Below, piece by piece: positions 19,562 to 29,800 of a DNA stretch of 64,000 nt (the first letter of the stretch is position 1; each line of letters begins with the position of its first letter). Position numbers and translations under genes: made by a program. This DNA comes from Paenibacillus alba (GTDB lineage: Bacteria; Bacillota; Bacilli; Paenibacillales; NBRC-103111). The DNA lies in the NCBI RefSeq assembly GCF_013204855.1, contig NZ_JABMKZ010000040.1, positions 1-64,000 on the forward strand. Reading direction: 5' to 3'. Under the pieces are notes generated by a model. The model had not been told where the DNA came from. It did not search any database and saw nothing but the letters and a program-made list of their open reading frames with translations.

Positions 19562-20446
19562 CTATCCTTTTAGAGAGCCGACTAACGCGCCTTTAACAAA
19601 ATATCTTTGGAGAAAAGGATACAAGATGAGCATAGGCAGACTGGAAACAATAATAATCGCGTATTTCATCAGTTCGAGCTTTTTCTGCTGCTCTTGCGAG
19701 CCATCTAGTAAATTCTGCAAATCAGAGCCTTCATTCATGATCAGTATGTTCCGCAAAATAATTTGCAGGGGCTGCATACCGTTGCTTTTCAAATAAATTA
19801 ACGCCTGAAAATAGGAATTCCAATGCCCTACGGCATAAAAGAGCACCATCACCGCCACAATCGGCATCGCCAAAGGAATTGCGATTTTAACAAAAAACTT
19901 CACATTCGAACAACCATCAATCATGGCCGATTCGAGCACCTCTGCTGGCACGTTCGATTGAAAAAATGTACGAACAATGATGACATTAAATACGGAAACC
20001 GCATTCGGAAGGATCATCGCCCATGTTGTATTCAGAATGCCTAGATCCTTGACCAGTAGGTAGGTTGGAATAAGTCCGCCACCAAAAAACATCGTAAATA
20101 CAAGCAGAAACATGAAGGCATTTCTTCCAACCAAATCTGATCTGGAAAGCGCGTAGCCGGCCATCACTGTCAGCACGACATTCAGCATCGTTCCGGTAAC
20201 CGTGTACCATAACGAATTCTTAAAGCCAATCCAAATCGTCGCATCGGAAAACAGTTTTTTATAACCATCCCATGTTAATTGTTGAGGTAAAAACAACAGC
20301 TTCCCAGAGTAAACTACATCCGGATTGGTCACAGAAGCTGTTACAACAAAGTAAAGCGGGTACATAACAAGCAAGAGCAGAATCACAATCAACGAGTAAT
20401 TGATTACGTCGAAGGTCATATCCGTCCTATTTTTAGCCAGCTTCAT
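19562..20446 (-). CDS. Carbohydrate ABC permease, YtcP/LplC type (importer 1)
   Basis: The 294-residue inner-membrane protein has about six helices, the GHWNSYFQALIYL EAA-type region that contacts the ATPase, and the C-terminal FVKGALVGSLKG that typifies YtcP/LplC permeases. The start follows GGAGGG. It is the second permease of importer 1, between the LplB-like permease and the binding protein. No ATPase is encoded nearby, so a shared MsmX/UgpC-like ATPase elsewhere is presumed. Confidence 0.92.
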   Translation of the reverse strand: MKLAKNRTDMTFDVINYSLIVILLLLVMYPLYFVVTASVTNPDVVYSGKLLFLPQQLTWDGYKKLFSDATIWIGFKNSLWYTVTGTMLNVVLTVMAGYALSRSDLVGRNAFMFLLVFTMFFGGGLIPTYLLVKDLGILNTTWAMILPNAVSVFNVIIVRTFFQSNVPAEVLESAMIDGCSNVKFFVKIAIPLAMPIVAVMVLFYAVGHWNSYFQALIYLKSNGMQPLQIILRNILIMNEGSDLQNLLDGSQEQQKKLELMKYAIIIVSSLPMLILYPFLQRYFVKGALVGSLKG

Positions 20447-20464
20447 AGATTTCCCTCCGCCCTT

Positions 20465-21379
20465 TTACCATAGGCTCGTTTGTTTTAACGATTTCGCTAT
20501 TTTGTTCACACTGATTAATAAGATGAAATTAATAACGGTATTAAACAAACCAATGGCAGCTGAATAGCTGTACTGCGATTGGACAAGTCCCGCTTTATAA
20601 ACGTAGGTCTGAATCGTCTCTGACGCATCGATATTCAGTTGATTTTGCATCAAATACACCTTCTCGAAACCAACACTCATCATATGGCCCATGTTCATGA
20701 TCAGCATGATGATGACCGTGGGCATGATCGCCGGGATATCGATATGGAAGACGCGCTGCAGCTTCGTTGCTCCGTCGACAACCGCTGCCTCATGATATTC
20801 AGGATTGACTGACGTCAGTGCGGCAAGATAGATGATCGTTCCCCAGCCTATATTTTGCCAAATACCGGAGAAGACGAACACGGTCTTGAACCAGTCCGCA
20901 TTGCCCATAAAAAAGATGGGCTCGATCTTGAATACAGCCAACAGGCTGTTCACTGCACCTGTTTTGGGAGACAGGAGCAAATACACAATTCCAACAACAA
21001 CAACGGTAGAGATGAAATGCGGCGCATATGTAACCGTTTGCACAAAACGTTTAAAACGCTCGTTTGTCAATTGGTTAATCATTAGCGCCAATAGGATTGG
21101 GGCAGGGAATGCCACGAGCATCTCATATACACTGATACCCAGCGTATTTCTAATAATTGTTTCCAGCTGATACGATTGAAAGAACCTTTCAAAATGATCG
21201 AAGCCAACCCAAGGGCTGCCCATGATTCCTTTAACCGGATTGAAATTTTTAAATGCAATCTGCACGCCATACATCGGTACATAATGAAAAATAATAAAAT
21301 AGGCAAGCGTCGGCAGTAAAAGCAAGTATAAATCATAGTTACGCAGGATTCTTTTAATCATTTTCGACTGTAATGACAT
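20465..21379 (-). CDS. Carbohydrate ABC permease, LplB type (importer 1)
   Basis: The 304-residue permease has the LplB-like N terminus (YLLLLPTLAYFIIFHYVPMYGVQIAFKNF) and the NIGWGTIIYLAALTSVNPEYHEAAVVDGA coupling motif. It pairs with the next gene 18 bases downstream to form the channel of importer 1. The ATG follows GGAGGTG. A cre-like site lies about 50 bases upstream of the start. The gene follows an AraC-type sensor regulator, suggesting that regulator controls this operon. Confidence 0.92.
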   Translation of the reverse strand: MSLQSKMIKRILRNYDLYLLLLPTLAYFIIFHYVPMYGVQIAFKNFNPVKGIMGSPWVGFDHFERFFQSYQLETIIRNTLGISVYEMLVAFPAPILLALMINQLTNERFKRFVQTVTYAPHFISTVVVVGIVYLLLSPKTGAVNSLLAVFKIEPIFFMGNADWFKTVFVFSGIWQNIGWGTIIYLAALTSVNPEYHEAAVVDGATKLQRVFHIDIPAIMPTVIIMLIMNMGHMMSVGFEKVYLMQNQLNIDASETIQTYVYKAGLVQSQYSYSAAIGLFNTVINFILLISVNKIAKSLKQTSLW

Positions 21380-21427
21380 TTTGTTTTCACCTCCGCTGGA
21401 TCTTATTTATGATGTACGACCTAGAAA

Positions 21428-21441
21428 TGAATGCGCCTTCA
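21428..21441. promoter_or_regulatory. Weak cre-like (CcpA) site before importer 1
   Basis: TGAATGCGCCTTCA matches 12 of 14 positions of the cre consensus TGWAANCGNTNWCA and lies about 50 bases before the first permease start. It is weaker than the sites at 40294 and 42902. Confidence 0.35.
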
Positions 21442-21584
21442 TACATGTCATTTAATCATCCACACGACAGTAGGTATATAAGTGAGATCGCCATTCTACC
21501 TATGCGAAATTTATGATTTACCCCATTTCAACCTGATATGTCGAATTTGACCCGCACATATGCTGTTTTCAACATATTTCTTAC

Positions 21585-23849
21585 CTACTTGTCTTGTTTT
21601 CGGTATTCACCAGGTGTTGAACCGACTTGCTGTTTGAACGTACGGATAAAGCTCGATACATCATAATAGCCTATCTGTTGTACAATTTCCTTAACCGAGT
21701 TGTTTGTATGTCGAAGCAACCGTTTGGCTTGTTCGATCCTTACCTCTTTCAAATATTCCATGACTGTTCGACCTGTCTGTTCTTTGTAATAACGGCTCAG
21801 ATAGGACAAGGAGAGAGAAAAGTGCTCGGCAATCTTTTGTACGGAGAAATCATATTCGCTGTAGGATTGCATAATATATTGGTTAATTTGGTCGATCATT
21901 ACGGCAGGAGATGCCGACTTTGGCAGATTAAGGGAATCACATAATGCTGTACAAGCGGTTGTGAGCAAGTCAGCAATTTCATCTAACGTCGTATAGTCGG
22001 TCAACGCTAATATGTCCGGCAAGCGATCGCTTGAGCTTCCTGGACTTCTATTTTCCATGAACGTAATAAACTTATGAATCATGTCATAACAAAGCTCTTT
22101 GGCGATAAACAGAGTCATGCCGCTTTGTTTAATTTTCATGGCGATTTGATAGACACCCTTGGTAATCCGATATGCTTCACCATACTGCAGAACGATTTCC
22201 AATTCGTCCAGAATACGTCTGGGATTTAACAAATCTGCATGATCATGGGCCATTAAGTCATCGAAGAAAATAACTCGCTGATTCCCTTTGATCATCTTAT
22301 AGTCTATCGCCGTTGATGCTTCTAAATAGGAACGCCCCACTTGCGACATTTCCCTATAACTGTTTCCGATACCCAGTGTAATTGGTACGACATACGTGAT
22401 ACTCAAATGAACATGCAAACGGTTCAACCACAGCCTTCTATCCTCTGAAGTGCCTCCCCAAGACAAAATAAAAATCGCTCTTCGTTCTTCTAAGCCGATC
22501 TTTACATGTCCCACGGCATCTCCTCCGAACTGCTGCTCCACTTCTGCAATCAACTTTTCCTTATAGATCACTTGTGAAACAGGAACTTCTAGGATCATTA
22601 CCGTCATATCTGGAAAAGGAAAAGCAATGCCTACTTCCTTGCCCCGTTCATTAACATCGTCCAGTGTCTGAAATTCTCCCTTCAGTAAACTGCCCAGAAA
22701 ATGGTCTCTTACCGCTGAACGATTTTCTTCCAACTTGCGGCCCAAGGTTCGGTTCGAATCCGTGATATCGTTGATAACACTGCCAATTGCTTCGAATACG
22801 TTCGTTTTATGAATCGATTGACCTCGAATGGCTTCTACGAGTGAAGCTAGCTTTTTAATTGGATTATAATTAAATACCATAACAACGTAAATGAAAGCGC
22901 ACCCAATAATCAAAATGAATAGCAAATAACTCATCCACTTCAAGATAGCTTGATGAACTGGCGCAACGACTGAATTGTAAGGCAGCATGATGACATAAGT
23001 CAGACCGCTTTGCGTTGATTTCTGAAACGAAACAACAAACTTTTGATCTTGAAACTCTTGAATATGCCGTTTGTTCTCTCCACTTGCGATTTGCTTGTAG
23101 ACGTCGACGGATATCAAGGAATCCAATTGTTTATAAGCCGATATGACCTTGCCTGCTTGATCGAAAACCATCGCGTTGCCATTCGGCAGCAGCTGATCTG
23201 GATTAAGCCCTTTGAGTAATGTGTCTTCTTTCAGTTCAAACAAGACCGTCCCATACGGGTTTTGGTTCCTCATCGGAATAGGCACGATATAAGTAATCAG
23301 ACGTTGTAGGGGCAACCCCTCCATCCTAACGTCCTCTGCTGGACGAAGCATCGTTGTGTTGATATGGTTCAAATCATCATGAAACTGTGCTTCGGTCCAT
23401 TCGGAAAAGTGATAAAAATGACTCACAAAGTCTTTGACACTATACGTGCTAAGGGACGAATATAACTTCTCCGATCCGCGAATATGGAGAACAATTTCAC
23501 GAATACTGTCATCTACAACCTTACCTTCCAGTATTTTTTTTCCTTGATACGCACTAAACATGTCCTGTGTCAGTATATAAGGTGACAGCTCCGGGGTTTC
23601 CGTAATCTGATTGGCAATTTTATTCATCAAAATTAGTTTGTAATCAACCTCGAACTGGAAGCTATTGAGAAGCGACTGATTATTTCTCTCAACTTCGTCC
23701 CCCACAATCGTTGATAATTGATAATACCCTGTAAATCCCAAAAAAAGCATAGGCAAAAAAAGAAGCAAAGTAAATGATAACAAATATCGATTAAAAACCG
23801 TCATAACCCTTCGTCTGTATATCGTAGATTTCATCATCATTGAATACAT
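21585..23849 (-). CDS. AraC-family regulator with membrane-bound sensor domain
   Basis: The 754-residue protein starts with a transmembrane helix (YLLSFTLLLFLPMLFLGFTG). An extracellular sensor of about 260 residues follows, then a second helix near residue 300 (YLLFILIIGCAFIYVVMVF), a cytoplasmic middle region, and a C-terminal AraC/XylS double helix-turn-helix (about residues 650-750). There is no receiver domain, so the protein itself probably binds a sugar outside and DNA inside. It stands upstream of the importer 1 and lyase operon in the same direction with a 205-base gap, and is its likely activator. Several ATGs exist; 23849 is the one closest to AAAGGATG. Confidence 0.85.
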   Translation of the reverse strand: MYSMMMKSTIYRRRVMTVFNRYLLSFTLLLFLPMLFLGFTGYYQLSTIVGDEVERNNQSLLNSFQFEVDYKLILMNKIANQITETPELSPYILTQDMFSAYQGKKILEGKVVDDSIREIVLHIRGSEKLYSSLSTYSVKDFVSHFYHFSEWTEAQFHDDLNHINTTMLRPAEDVRMEGLPLQRLITYIVPIPMRNQNPYGTVLFELKEDTLLKGLNPDQLLPNGNAMVFDQAGKVISAYKQLDSLISVDVYKQIASGENKRHIQEFQDQKFVVSFQKSTQSGLTYVIMLPYNSVVAPVHQAILKWMSYLLFILIIGCAFIYVVMVFNYNPIKKLASLVEAIRGQSIHKTNVFEAIGSVINDITDSNRTLGRKLEENRSAVRDHFLGSLLKGEFQTLDDVNERGKEVGIAFPFPDMTVMILEVPVSQVIYKEKLIAEVEQQFGGDAVGHVKIGLEERRAIFILSWGGTSEDRRLWLNRLHVHLSITYVVPITLGIGNSYREMSQVGRSYLEASTAIDYKMIKGNQRVIFFDDLMAHDHADLLNPRRILDELEIVLQYGEAYRITKGVYQIAMKIKQSGMTLFIAKELCYDMIHKFITFMENRSPGSSSDRLPDILALTDYTTLDEIADLLTTACTALCDSLNLPKSASPAVMIDQINQYIMQSYSEYDFSVQKIAEHFSLSLSYLSRYYKEQTGRTVMEYLKEVRIEQAKRLLRHTNNSVKEIVQQIGYYDVSSFIRTFKQQVGSTPGEYRKQDK

Positions 23850-23997
23850 TCATCCTTTGGATTGTGACATGAACTTATCCCTCTCATTATGCTTAGTATC
23901 ACGACAATCCAACAGGTGAATGTTTTATACCCCTGTACAAAATAAACACCTATCCTTTAGAATGTAATCATTTAAATTGCCATCAGAACGATATAAA

Positions 23998-24030
23998 AAG
24001 GGCGCCACATTGTGAAAACTGTGCGCCCTT
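23998..24030. terminator. Intrinsic terminator after the ABC-2 exporter operon
   Basis: AAGGGCGC pairs with GCGCCCTT across a 17-base loop. A TTTTTATAT tail follows on the minus strand, directly after the ATPase gene. Confidence 0.8.
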
Positions 24031-24055
24031 CTTATGAGCCAATCCGATGAAATTT

Positions 24056-25054
24056 TCAAGCTTGTACCGTCTCCCGTTCCTTATTTTCATATAATCTCTC
24101 AATTGTTCTTTCAATGTTAGGTTCCTTAATATGCAAATCAACAATACTATTGCCAGTAGTGATTTTAGAAATAGCTTCAGCAATTGTGATCTCATTCGTA
24201 TTGATGAGAATCGTTTTTCTCGGTCCCTCTTCACTAATAACCCTCAATCGAGAATCATTAAGTGATACATTGTCTTCTGCAAAATCCACGATTAACATAT
24301 ACCCTTCACTGTATAAGTCTTTTAATTCCCCTATGGATCCGTCAAATATTTTCTGCCCATGATCAATCATGATGATTCGATTGCAAATTTGCTCAATATC
24401 GTCCATATCATGAGTGGTTAATAGGACTGTCGTACCTTTTTCTTTATTTAATTCCCTCACAAAACGTCGAATACGACTTTTAGCTACAACATCAAGTCCA
24501 ATTGTAGGCTCATCTAAATATATAATTTCAGGATCATGTAGAAGAGCAACCGCCAAATTGGCTCGCATCTTTTGTCCCAAGCTTAACTGTCTAATCGGTC
24601 GATTCATAAATTCCTTCATCTCTAACAACTCCACATAAAGGTTTACATTTGATTTAAACTGTCGCTCTTCAATACGGTACATTTTCTTATACAGTTGAAA
24701 AGTCTCTGTCATTGGCAAATCCCAATACAATTGAGATCTTTGTCCGAAAACTACGCCCATTTTCTCCGCATTTTTCACTCGATTTTCGTGAGGAACCCTC
24801 CCATCAACGCGAACAATTCCAGAAGTTGGTGTCAAAATACCTGTTAAGATTTTGATCGTAGTCGACTTACCAGCCCCATTTGGACCGATATATCCAACAA
24901 GCTCTCCTTTATCAATGCTAATATTTATGTTTTGAATAGCGACCTTTGTTTCAAATTCACGAATAAATAAAGATTTTAACGTCTTGGTCCAACTTGAATT
25001 TCTTTTATACACTTTAAATTCTTTACAAATATTTTCCATTTCAATATAAGCCAC
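24056..25054 (-). CDS. ABC transporter ATP-binding protein (ABC-2 exporter)
   Basis: The 332-residue ATPase has Walker A GPNGAGKST, the signature LSLGQKMRANLAVALLHDPEIIYLDEPTIGLD, a Walker B Asp-Glu and a switch His (LLTTHDMDDIE). A C-terminal extension follows residue 230. It pairs with the two membrane proteins encoded just upstream, both of the ABC2_membrane_6 type. I place the start at a GTG (25054) because AAAGGGATGAG lies before it with good spacing and it falls 16 bases after the previous stop. The longer frame would overlap the permease gene. Substrate unknown; relatives are annotated as viologen or antibiotic exporters. Confidence 0.88.
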   Translation of the reverse strand: MAYIEMENICKEFKVYKRNSSWTKTLKSLFIREFETKVAIQNINISIDKGELVGYIGPNGAGKSTTIKILTGILTPTSGIVRVDGRVPHENRVKNAEKMGVVFGQRSQLYWDLPMTETFQLYKKMYRIEERQFKSNVNLYVELLEMKEFMNRPIRQLSLGQKMRANLAVALLHDPEIIYLDEPTIGLDVVAKSRIRRFVRELNKEKGTTVLLTTHDMDDIEQICNRIIMIDHGQKIFDGSIGELKDLYSEGYMLIVDFAEDNVSLNDSRLRVISEEGPRKTILINTNEITIAEAISKITTGNSIVDLHIKEPNIERTIERLYENKERETVQA

Positions 25055-25070
25055 ATTCTCATCCCTTTCA

Positions 25071-25874
25071 TCAAGACCCAGTGCTGTTATAATGTTTAAT
25101 CCCTTTGAAGAAAAACAGAAGTGCCAGAGTAAATAACACAATACCGATAATCGGAGTAAGAAATTGAACCAATGGATGAAACATTAGGAAATCGTTTTTT
25201 TTGAGAAAATATTGCGCTGGATAAAAATTGATGAATGCATAAGGAAACAATAAGGTTAATAACACCTGCAGGAACTTGCTGTACGCAGATATTGGATATT
25301 GGATAAACCTTTTTAAATCAAACATAAATAGGTCAATTAATGCATTATTGTTCGTTATCCAAAAAGCGGGCACAGAAGTAAACAGAAATGCTGCGCCTTG
25401 TATGAGAGTAGCTCCAATTAATACGATGACAAGGAACAATAGATTCATTGCGCTTAATGTGATTTGAAGTTTGTTGAAACAAATGATGATAACACCGATG
25501 GCAACAATCACATTGTTAAAATACCCGGTACTGAATTCTTTGCATACTAAATATAAAAAAGGATTAATTGGTTTTGTTAAAATTTCATCAAATTCTCCGC
25601 TTTGGATGCGTGATGCTAGTTTCATACATGGATGAAACAGAAAAAATCCAGCAAAGGAATATGAAGCTAAACTTAATGCATATAAAAACATAACCTCGTA
25701 TGTTCCCCATCCAGCAATTTGTTTGAACTTGGAGATGAGAATATAGATGAGTAGAAACTCCGTTACCCATACGGATGCTTTGGAGAAAGAGGTGAGCAAA
25801 AATGCACCCCGATATTCTACCACTCCGTTTAGCTTAATTTTGATAAATGCCAAATATAGCGGCAGTCGACTCAT
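25071..25874 (-). CDS. ABC-2 family permease (ABC2_membrane_6 type), second subunit
   Basis: The roughly 267-residue membrane protein has about six hydrophobic segments and the SGEFDEILTKPINPFLYL motif characteristic of this permease type. The ATG at 25874 is preceded by GGAGG with five bases of spacing and starts one base after the stop of the preceding gene, so the two are translationally coupled. With its partner and the ATPase it forms a heteromeric exporter. The region is visibly richer in A and T than the lyase genes around it. Confidence 0.85.
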   Translation of the reverse strand: MSRLPLYLAFIKIKLNGVVEYRGAFLLTSFSKASVWVTEFLLIYILISKFKQIAGWGTYEVMFLYALSLASYSFAGFFLFHPCMKLASRIQSGEFDEILTKPINPFLYLVCKEFSTGYFNNVIVAIGVIIICFNKLQITLSAMNLLFLVIVLIGATLIQGAAFLFTSVPAFWITNNNALIDLFMFDLKRFIQYPISAYSKFLQVLLTLLFPYAFINFYPAQYFLKKNDFLMFHPLVQFLTPIIGIVLFTLALLFFFKGIKHYNSTGS

Positions 25875-25875
25875 T

Positions 25876-26667
25876 TTAGCCTCCATGGACGATCACTTTT
25901 TTTTCAACTTTGTTCCAAATTAACTTTTCCACGATGATCAAAAGAATGATCCAAACAAATTGCGTACAAATAACGTTGATAGACTCATGCCAAGACAATT
26001 TCCCCAAAAGTATGGCAATTGGCTCGAATGCGACAAGATGAAAAGGCAGCATTTTGCTAATGTATAATAAAAAATCTGGATAAAACCACAGGGGGACAAA
26101 AGTACCTGCAAAGAGTTGAAAAAACGCCTTCATAAACCAATCAATATAAAAGGAAGTCGTCATCCAAAACGTAGTTAATCCCAAAATATAATTGAAGTAG
26201 TAGATAATTATAAAACCGTTAATCAGGCTAATAAAAAATAATAAAAGGCTATTAGTCTGATATGGCCATGTAAATCCCGAATAAATAATAATAAGCAGTA
26301 TCGCTGGTACTGTATTGAAGACGAGCATGTACAAATTCTCGCCGATTTGGTTGGCAAATATGTAATACTTAAAATGAATTGGCTTGATGAAGTCGGTGCT
26401 TATAGAACCATCAACGACTTTGCTCCCGATCTCATTAGCAATATTTGAATAGATCAACGAACCAATTATTGAATTGACGATGACAAAATTAATCATATCC
26501 GTTAATTGAATACCGCTAATAGCCGATTGTCCTTTAAATAAAGCTGTCCATATACTGATTAGGATTAACATCTTAATGAGTGAACTGATGGCACTTATGT
26601 AGGAGTTCATTCGATAAACAAACTTTTGAGAAAATGATATTTTAATGAACTCTAGGTATACTCCCAC
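25876..26667 (-). CDS. ABC-2 family permease (ABC2_membrane_6 type), first subunit
   Basis: The 263-residue protein has six predicted helices and a DGSISTDFIKPIHFKYYIFA segment equivalent to the conserved cytoplasmic motif of its partner. It starts with GTG at 26667 after AGGAGG. It is the first gene of a three-gene exporter operon inserted between the SLH-PL6 gene and the AraC regulator. It has no evident tie to polysaccharide breakdown; it may export a peptide, antibiotic or cell-envelope molecule. Confidence 0.85.
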   Translation of the reverse strand: MGVYLEFIKISFSQKFVYRMNSYISAISSLIKMLILISIWTALFKGQSAISGIQLTDMINFVIVNSIIGSLIYSNIANEIGSKVVDGSISTDFIKPIHFKYYIFANQIGENLYMLVFNTVPAILLIIIYSGFTWPYQTNSLLLFFISLINGFIIIYYFNYILGLTTFWMTTSFYIDWFMKAFFQLFAGTFVPLWFYPDFLLYISKMLPFHLVAFEPIAILLGKLSWHESINVICTQFVWIILLIIVEKLIWNKVEKKVIVHGG

Positions 26668-26793
26668 TCGATAGCCTCCTACTATTTCTTATTCCAATGA
26701 TTCCCAAAGGGTACAAACATCGTAACTTAATTAAACCCAAAGATGAATGGTCAAAATCTAAAATCAATCTTCAATATTGAAAATCAATAAAAA

Positions 26794-26834
26794 ATGCAGC
26801 AAGGCCGGCCCCCTAAAAGGCCAACCTGCTGCAT
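26794..26834. terminator. Intrinsic terminator after the SLH-PL6 gene
   Basis: An ATGCAGCA/TGCTGCAT outer stem and a GGCC/GGCC inner stem form an imperfect hairpin of about 40 bases. Six T residues follow on the minus strand. Confidence 0.8.
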
Positions 26835-26840
26835 ACAACC

Positions 26841-29800
26841 CTAGCGATCCAACATACGCATAACCACCGTGACGGCTTCCGCTCTCGTCGCCACGTCAAA
26901 CGGTTTAAAAGCATGATTCTCCCGGCCATCAACTAGACCTAGTGAGTTAGCCCGCGAAACTAACGGCAGTGCCCATGAGGGGATCTGAGAACTGTCGCTA
27001 AACGAAGCCGCTGCTGATGTTCCCTCGCTTTGTGGCAATGCCCTTACTAACATGGCAACCATTTCGATTCGATTTATTGCCTCATTAGGGCGCAGAGATT
27101 GGTCTTCATAGCCCTGGATAATGCCTGCTTTCAACGCAGCGCTTAGTTCTCCCGCCGCCCATGCCGGAATACTCGCCTCATCCGTGAATTCCGGCTTCGT
27201 TGGTTCCGGCTTCAAGCCCAGAGCACGAACTAGCATGGCAGCGAATTGAAGCCTCGTCATCGGTTCGTCAGGCTTAAAGCTACCATCTGAATAGCCGTTC
27301 ACAATGCCCTTGGCAGCAGCCTTGCTGATAGCTTCCGATGCCCAATGTTTCGGCACATCTACAAAAGTCTCCGGCGTTGGTACTGAGGTTGAGGAATCCG
27401 TCGGTTTTGAAGGCTGTGGAATCGTTGGTTCAGGAACCGGGTTAGGCAAAGGCGCTGGATTATACCCAGATGAAGAATCCGATGAAGAATTCGATGAAGA
27501 CGAATTGTTTGTCTGCGGGCGTTTTATCATCATCGTATACGTTTTATGAATGCCCGACGGCATCGACACATCAATCAGAACAACACTGCCGCTTTCTGCA
27601 ATCGCCAGCGGCCCGCTTTCGCTGCCGCTTCTTACTGACTGCGTCGAAGCGCCGTCTACACTCACCTGAATGTCAGCCTTCTGACTTAAGGAAGCCGGCG
27701 TAATTGTTAGGTTGCCAATTCCAGTCGGAGCCATCACCGTATAATACGTAATATCCGAGCGGAAGACTGGTGTAAGTGTCAGATTGGAGCTGATCTGAAG
27801 GCTGCTTAACTCCGGCTTGCCCTCTTCCTCTGGCATGTTCCTGCCTGCAGATGGCCCGACATCAGCAGCCGTAAGCGGCTTAAGTGTAGGAACGGCTGTC
27901 TGGTCGTACTCATCTGCACCAGCGTCGGGAGTATGCGTCCGCCTTTGACCATCCATATCGTCCAAAGGAACATATGGACCTTGGGCGCTATCAACCGCGG
28001 GACTTAGCGGCGACAAGCGAATCAGACCGTCGCTGCCACGGACCAGCTTCAGATCACCTTTGTAAGTGGCGCTAACGACAGTCGCATTCGCCGCCACAGC
28101 AGCGAGACCATCGACCATGTTGCCGACATAAGTCGGTCGGCCTGCGGACGTGATATCTTTCGTTTCATTGAATATCGTCCCTACGTTACTGAAAATGACA
28201 TTATTATAAACTTGCGTTCCCGTTGGTTGGAACGTGCGCTGAGCAATTTTGACGGCCGATGCTTTATTGCTTAAGTTTACGATTGTATTATTGAAAATTT
28301 GCACATTATATTGCCGCCAATGCCCTCGCAGCAACTCCTGCTGCCTATCTGGGGAAAGGCTCCTAAGTTCCGCGAAGTCGTTCGGCCCAGTGCCCCAACG
28401 TATAATTGGGTTCGTGCCTCCCTCCGGCCCCGCATCTTCCGTTCCGCCATCAAGCTGAATGGCATCATCCGTAAGTCCTTCCATGTAATTATTATAAATC
28501 TTGTGATCATTCCCATAGAGACGGAAACCGCTCGTTCCAGGTTTCTTGCCATCTGCGATAATGAAATTGCCATAAAAGCTGTTGCGATGACCGTGCCGGG
28601 CTACCATGCCTCCATAGGAATTCAAGACGGTGTTGTAGCGGATCGTATTATCGCTGCTCTTCACCGAAACGATCTCGTCCTCGCCGTTCAAACCGTCGAA
28701 CAAATTGTATTGAATCGTAACATGTCCAGGAGCCAAAGATAGCCCGGAAAGCCCCAGGCGGATCGCTTCCAATCCGTTGCTTACCCGTGGACCGATATCA
28801 TGGAAGTGATTATATTCAATCACATCGTACTGCGAAACCGCATCCTTGCCGTCATATGTCATCACTGCGCCGAAGCCGGTTTTCGGACCGATGTCATTGT
28901 AAGCGATCCGATTGTGGCTGCTGGTGCCTTCCACCCGAATATAATGCCGGTCGGTTCCGCCGTCCGTAAGCAGCGCCGAGTTCGGGGAATGCGACGTTTC
29001 GCCCGTATAAACAGCTCCGTTCGGATCATAGGTGCTGCCATAACGGCAGTTATTTTCAACGCCAATCACACACCAAATTGGTTTGTTGACGCTGTTCTCA
29101 GCTTTCGTAAAGCGATATTTCTGCCCCGTTTCATCCAAGGCAAAGGTATTGCGCACAAGGGAGACATTGCTGGAGTCATACAGTTCCACACCTGGGTGCA
29201 GTCCCTTCAACGTTGCGATCCTGTCTTCCGGAACGCCTCGGCTCCGCAGCGTATCCTCCCCAGTATCCGATCCGCCACCGGAGTGGAACGTAAGTCCTTC
29301 AACCTCAATATAGTTTGCATTTTCCAAATGCATGTAGCTGTCGCCAGCGATAACGGCCTTCCCCAGTTCAGCAGCGACAATACGAATCGGAAGCGCAGCC
29401 GTGCCTGCCTTATCTTTGATAACGAATGGGCCGTTTTGTTGATACGTACCATTTTGCAATTCAATCGTCGTCCCTTTAGCAGCTTGATCCAGCGCATTTT
29501 GCAGTTCTTCCGCGGAATTGACCTTCACCACCCGTACCGGAGGGAGGGGTTCCACGGGTCTATCACCTGCTTGCGGAGGACCACTTGGCTCTGTAGGTTC
29601 ATCCACCTTGGGTGCAGTGCCCGTATAAAGTTCAACTTCGGTAATACTATTCCAATTGCCTGAGCTGCCCGAAGCCGTATTTCCATATCCGACCAACCGC
29701 AGATATCGAACTTCTGCCGGAGTAGTCAGCACATAAGGCTGCATAATATCATCTTCGACTTTGAGCAATCTACTTTTTCGTTTAGGCAGCAGCACGGTCG

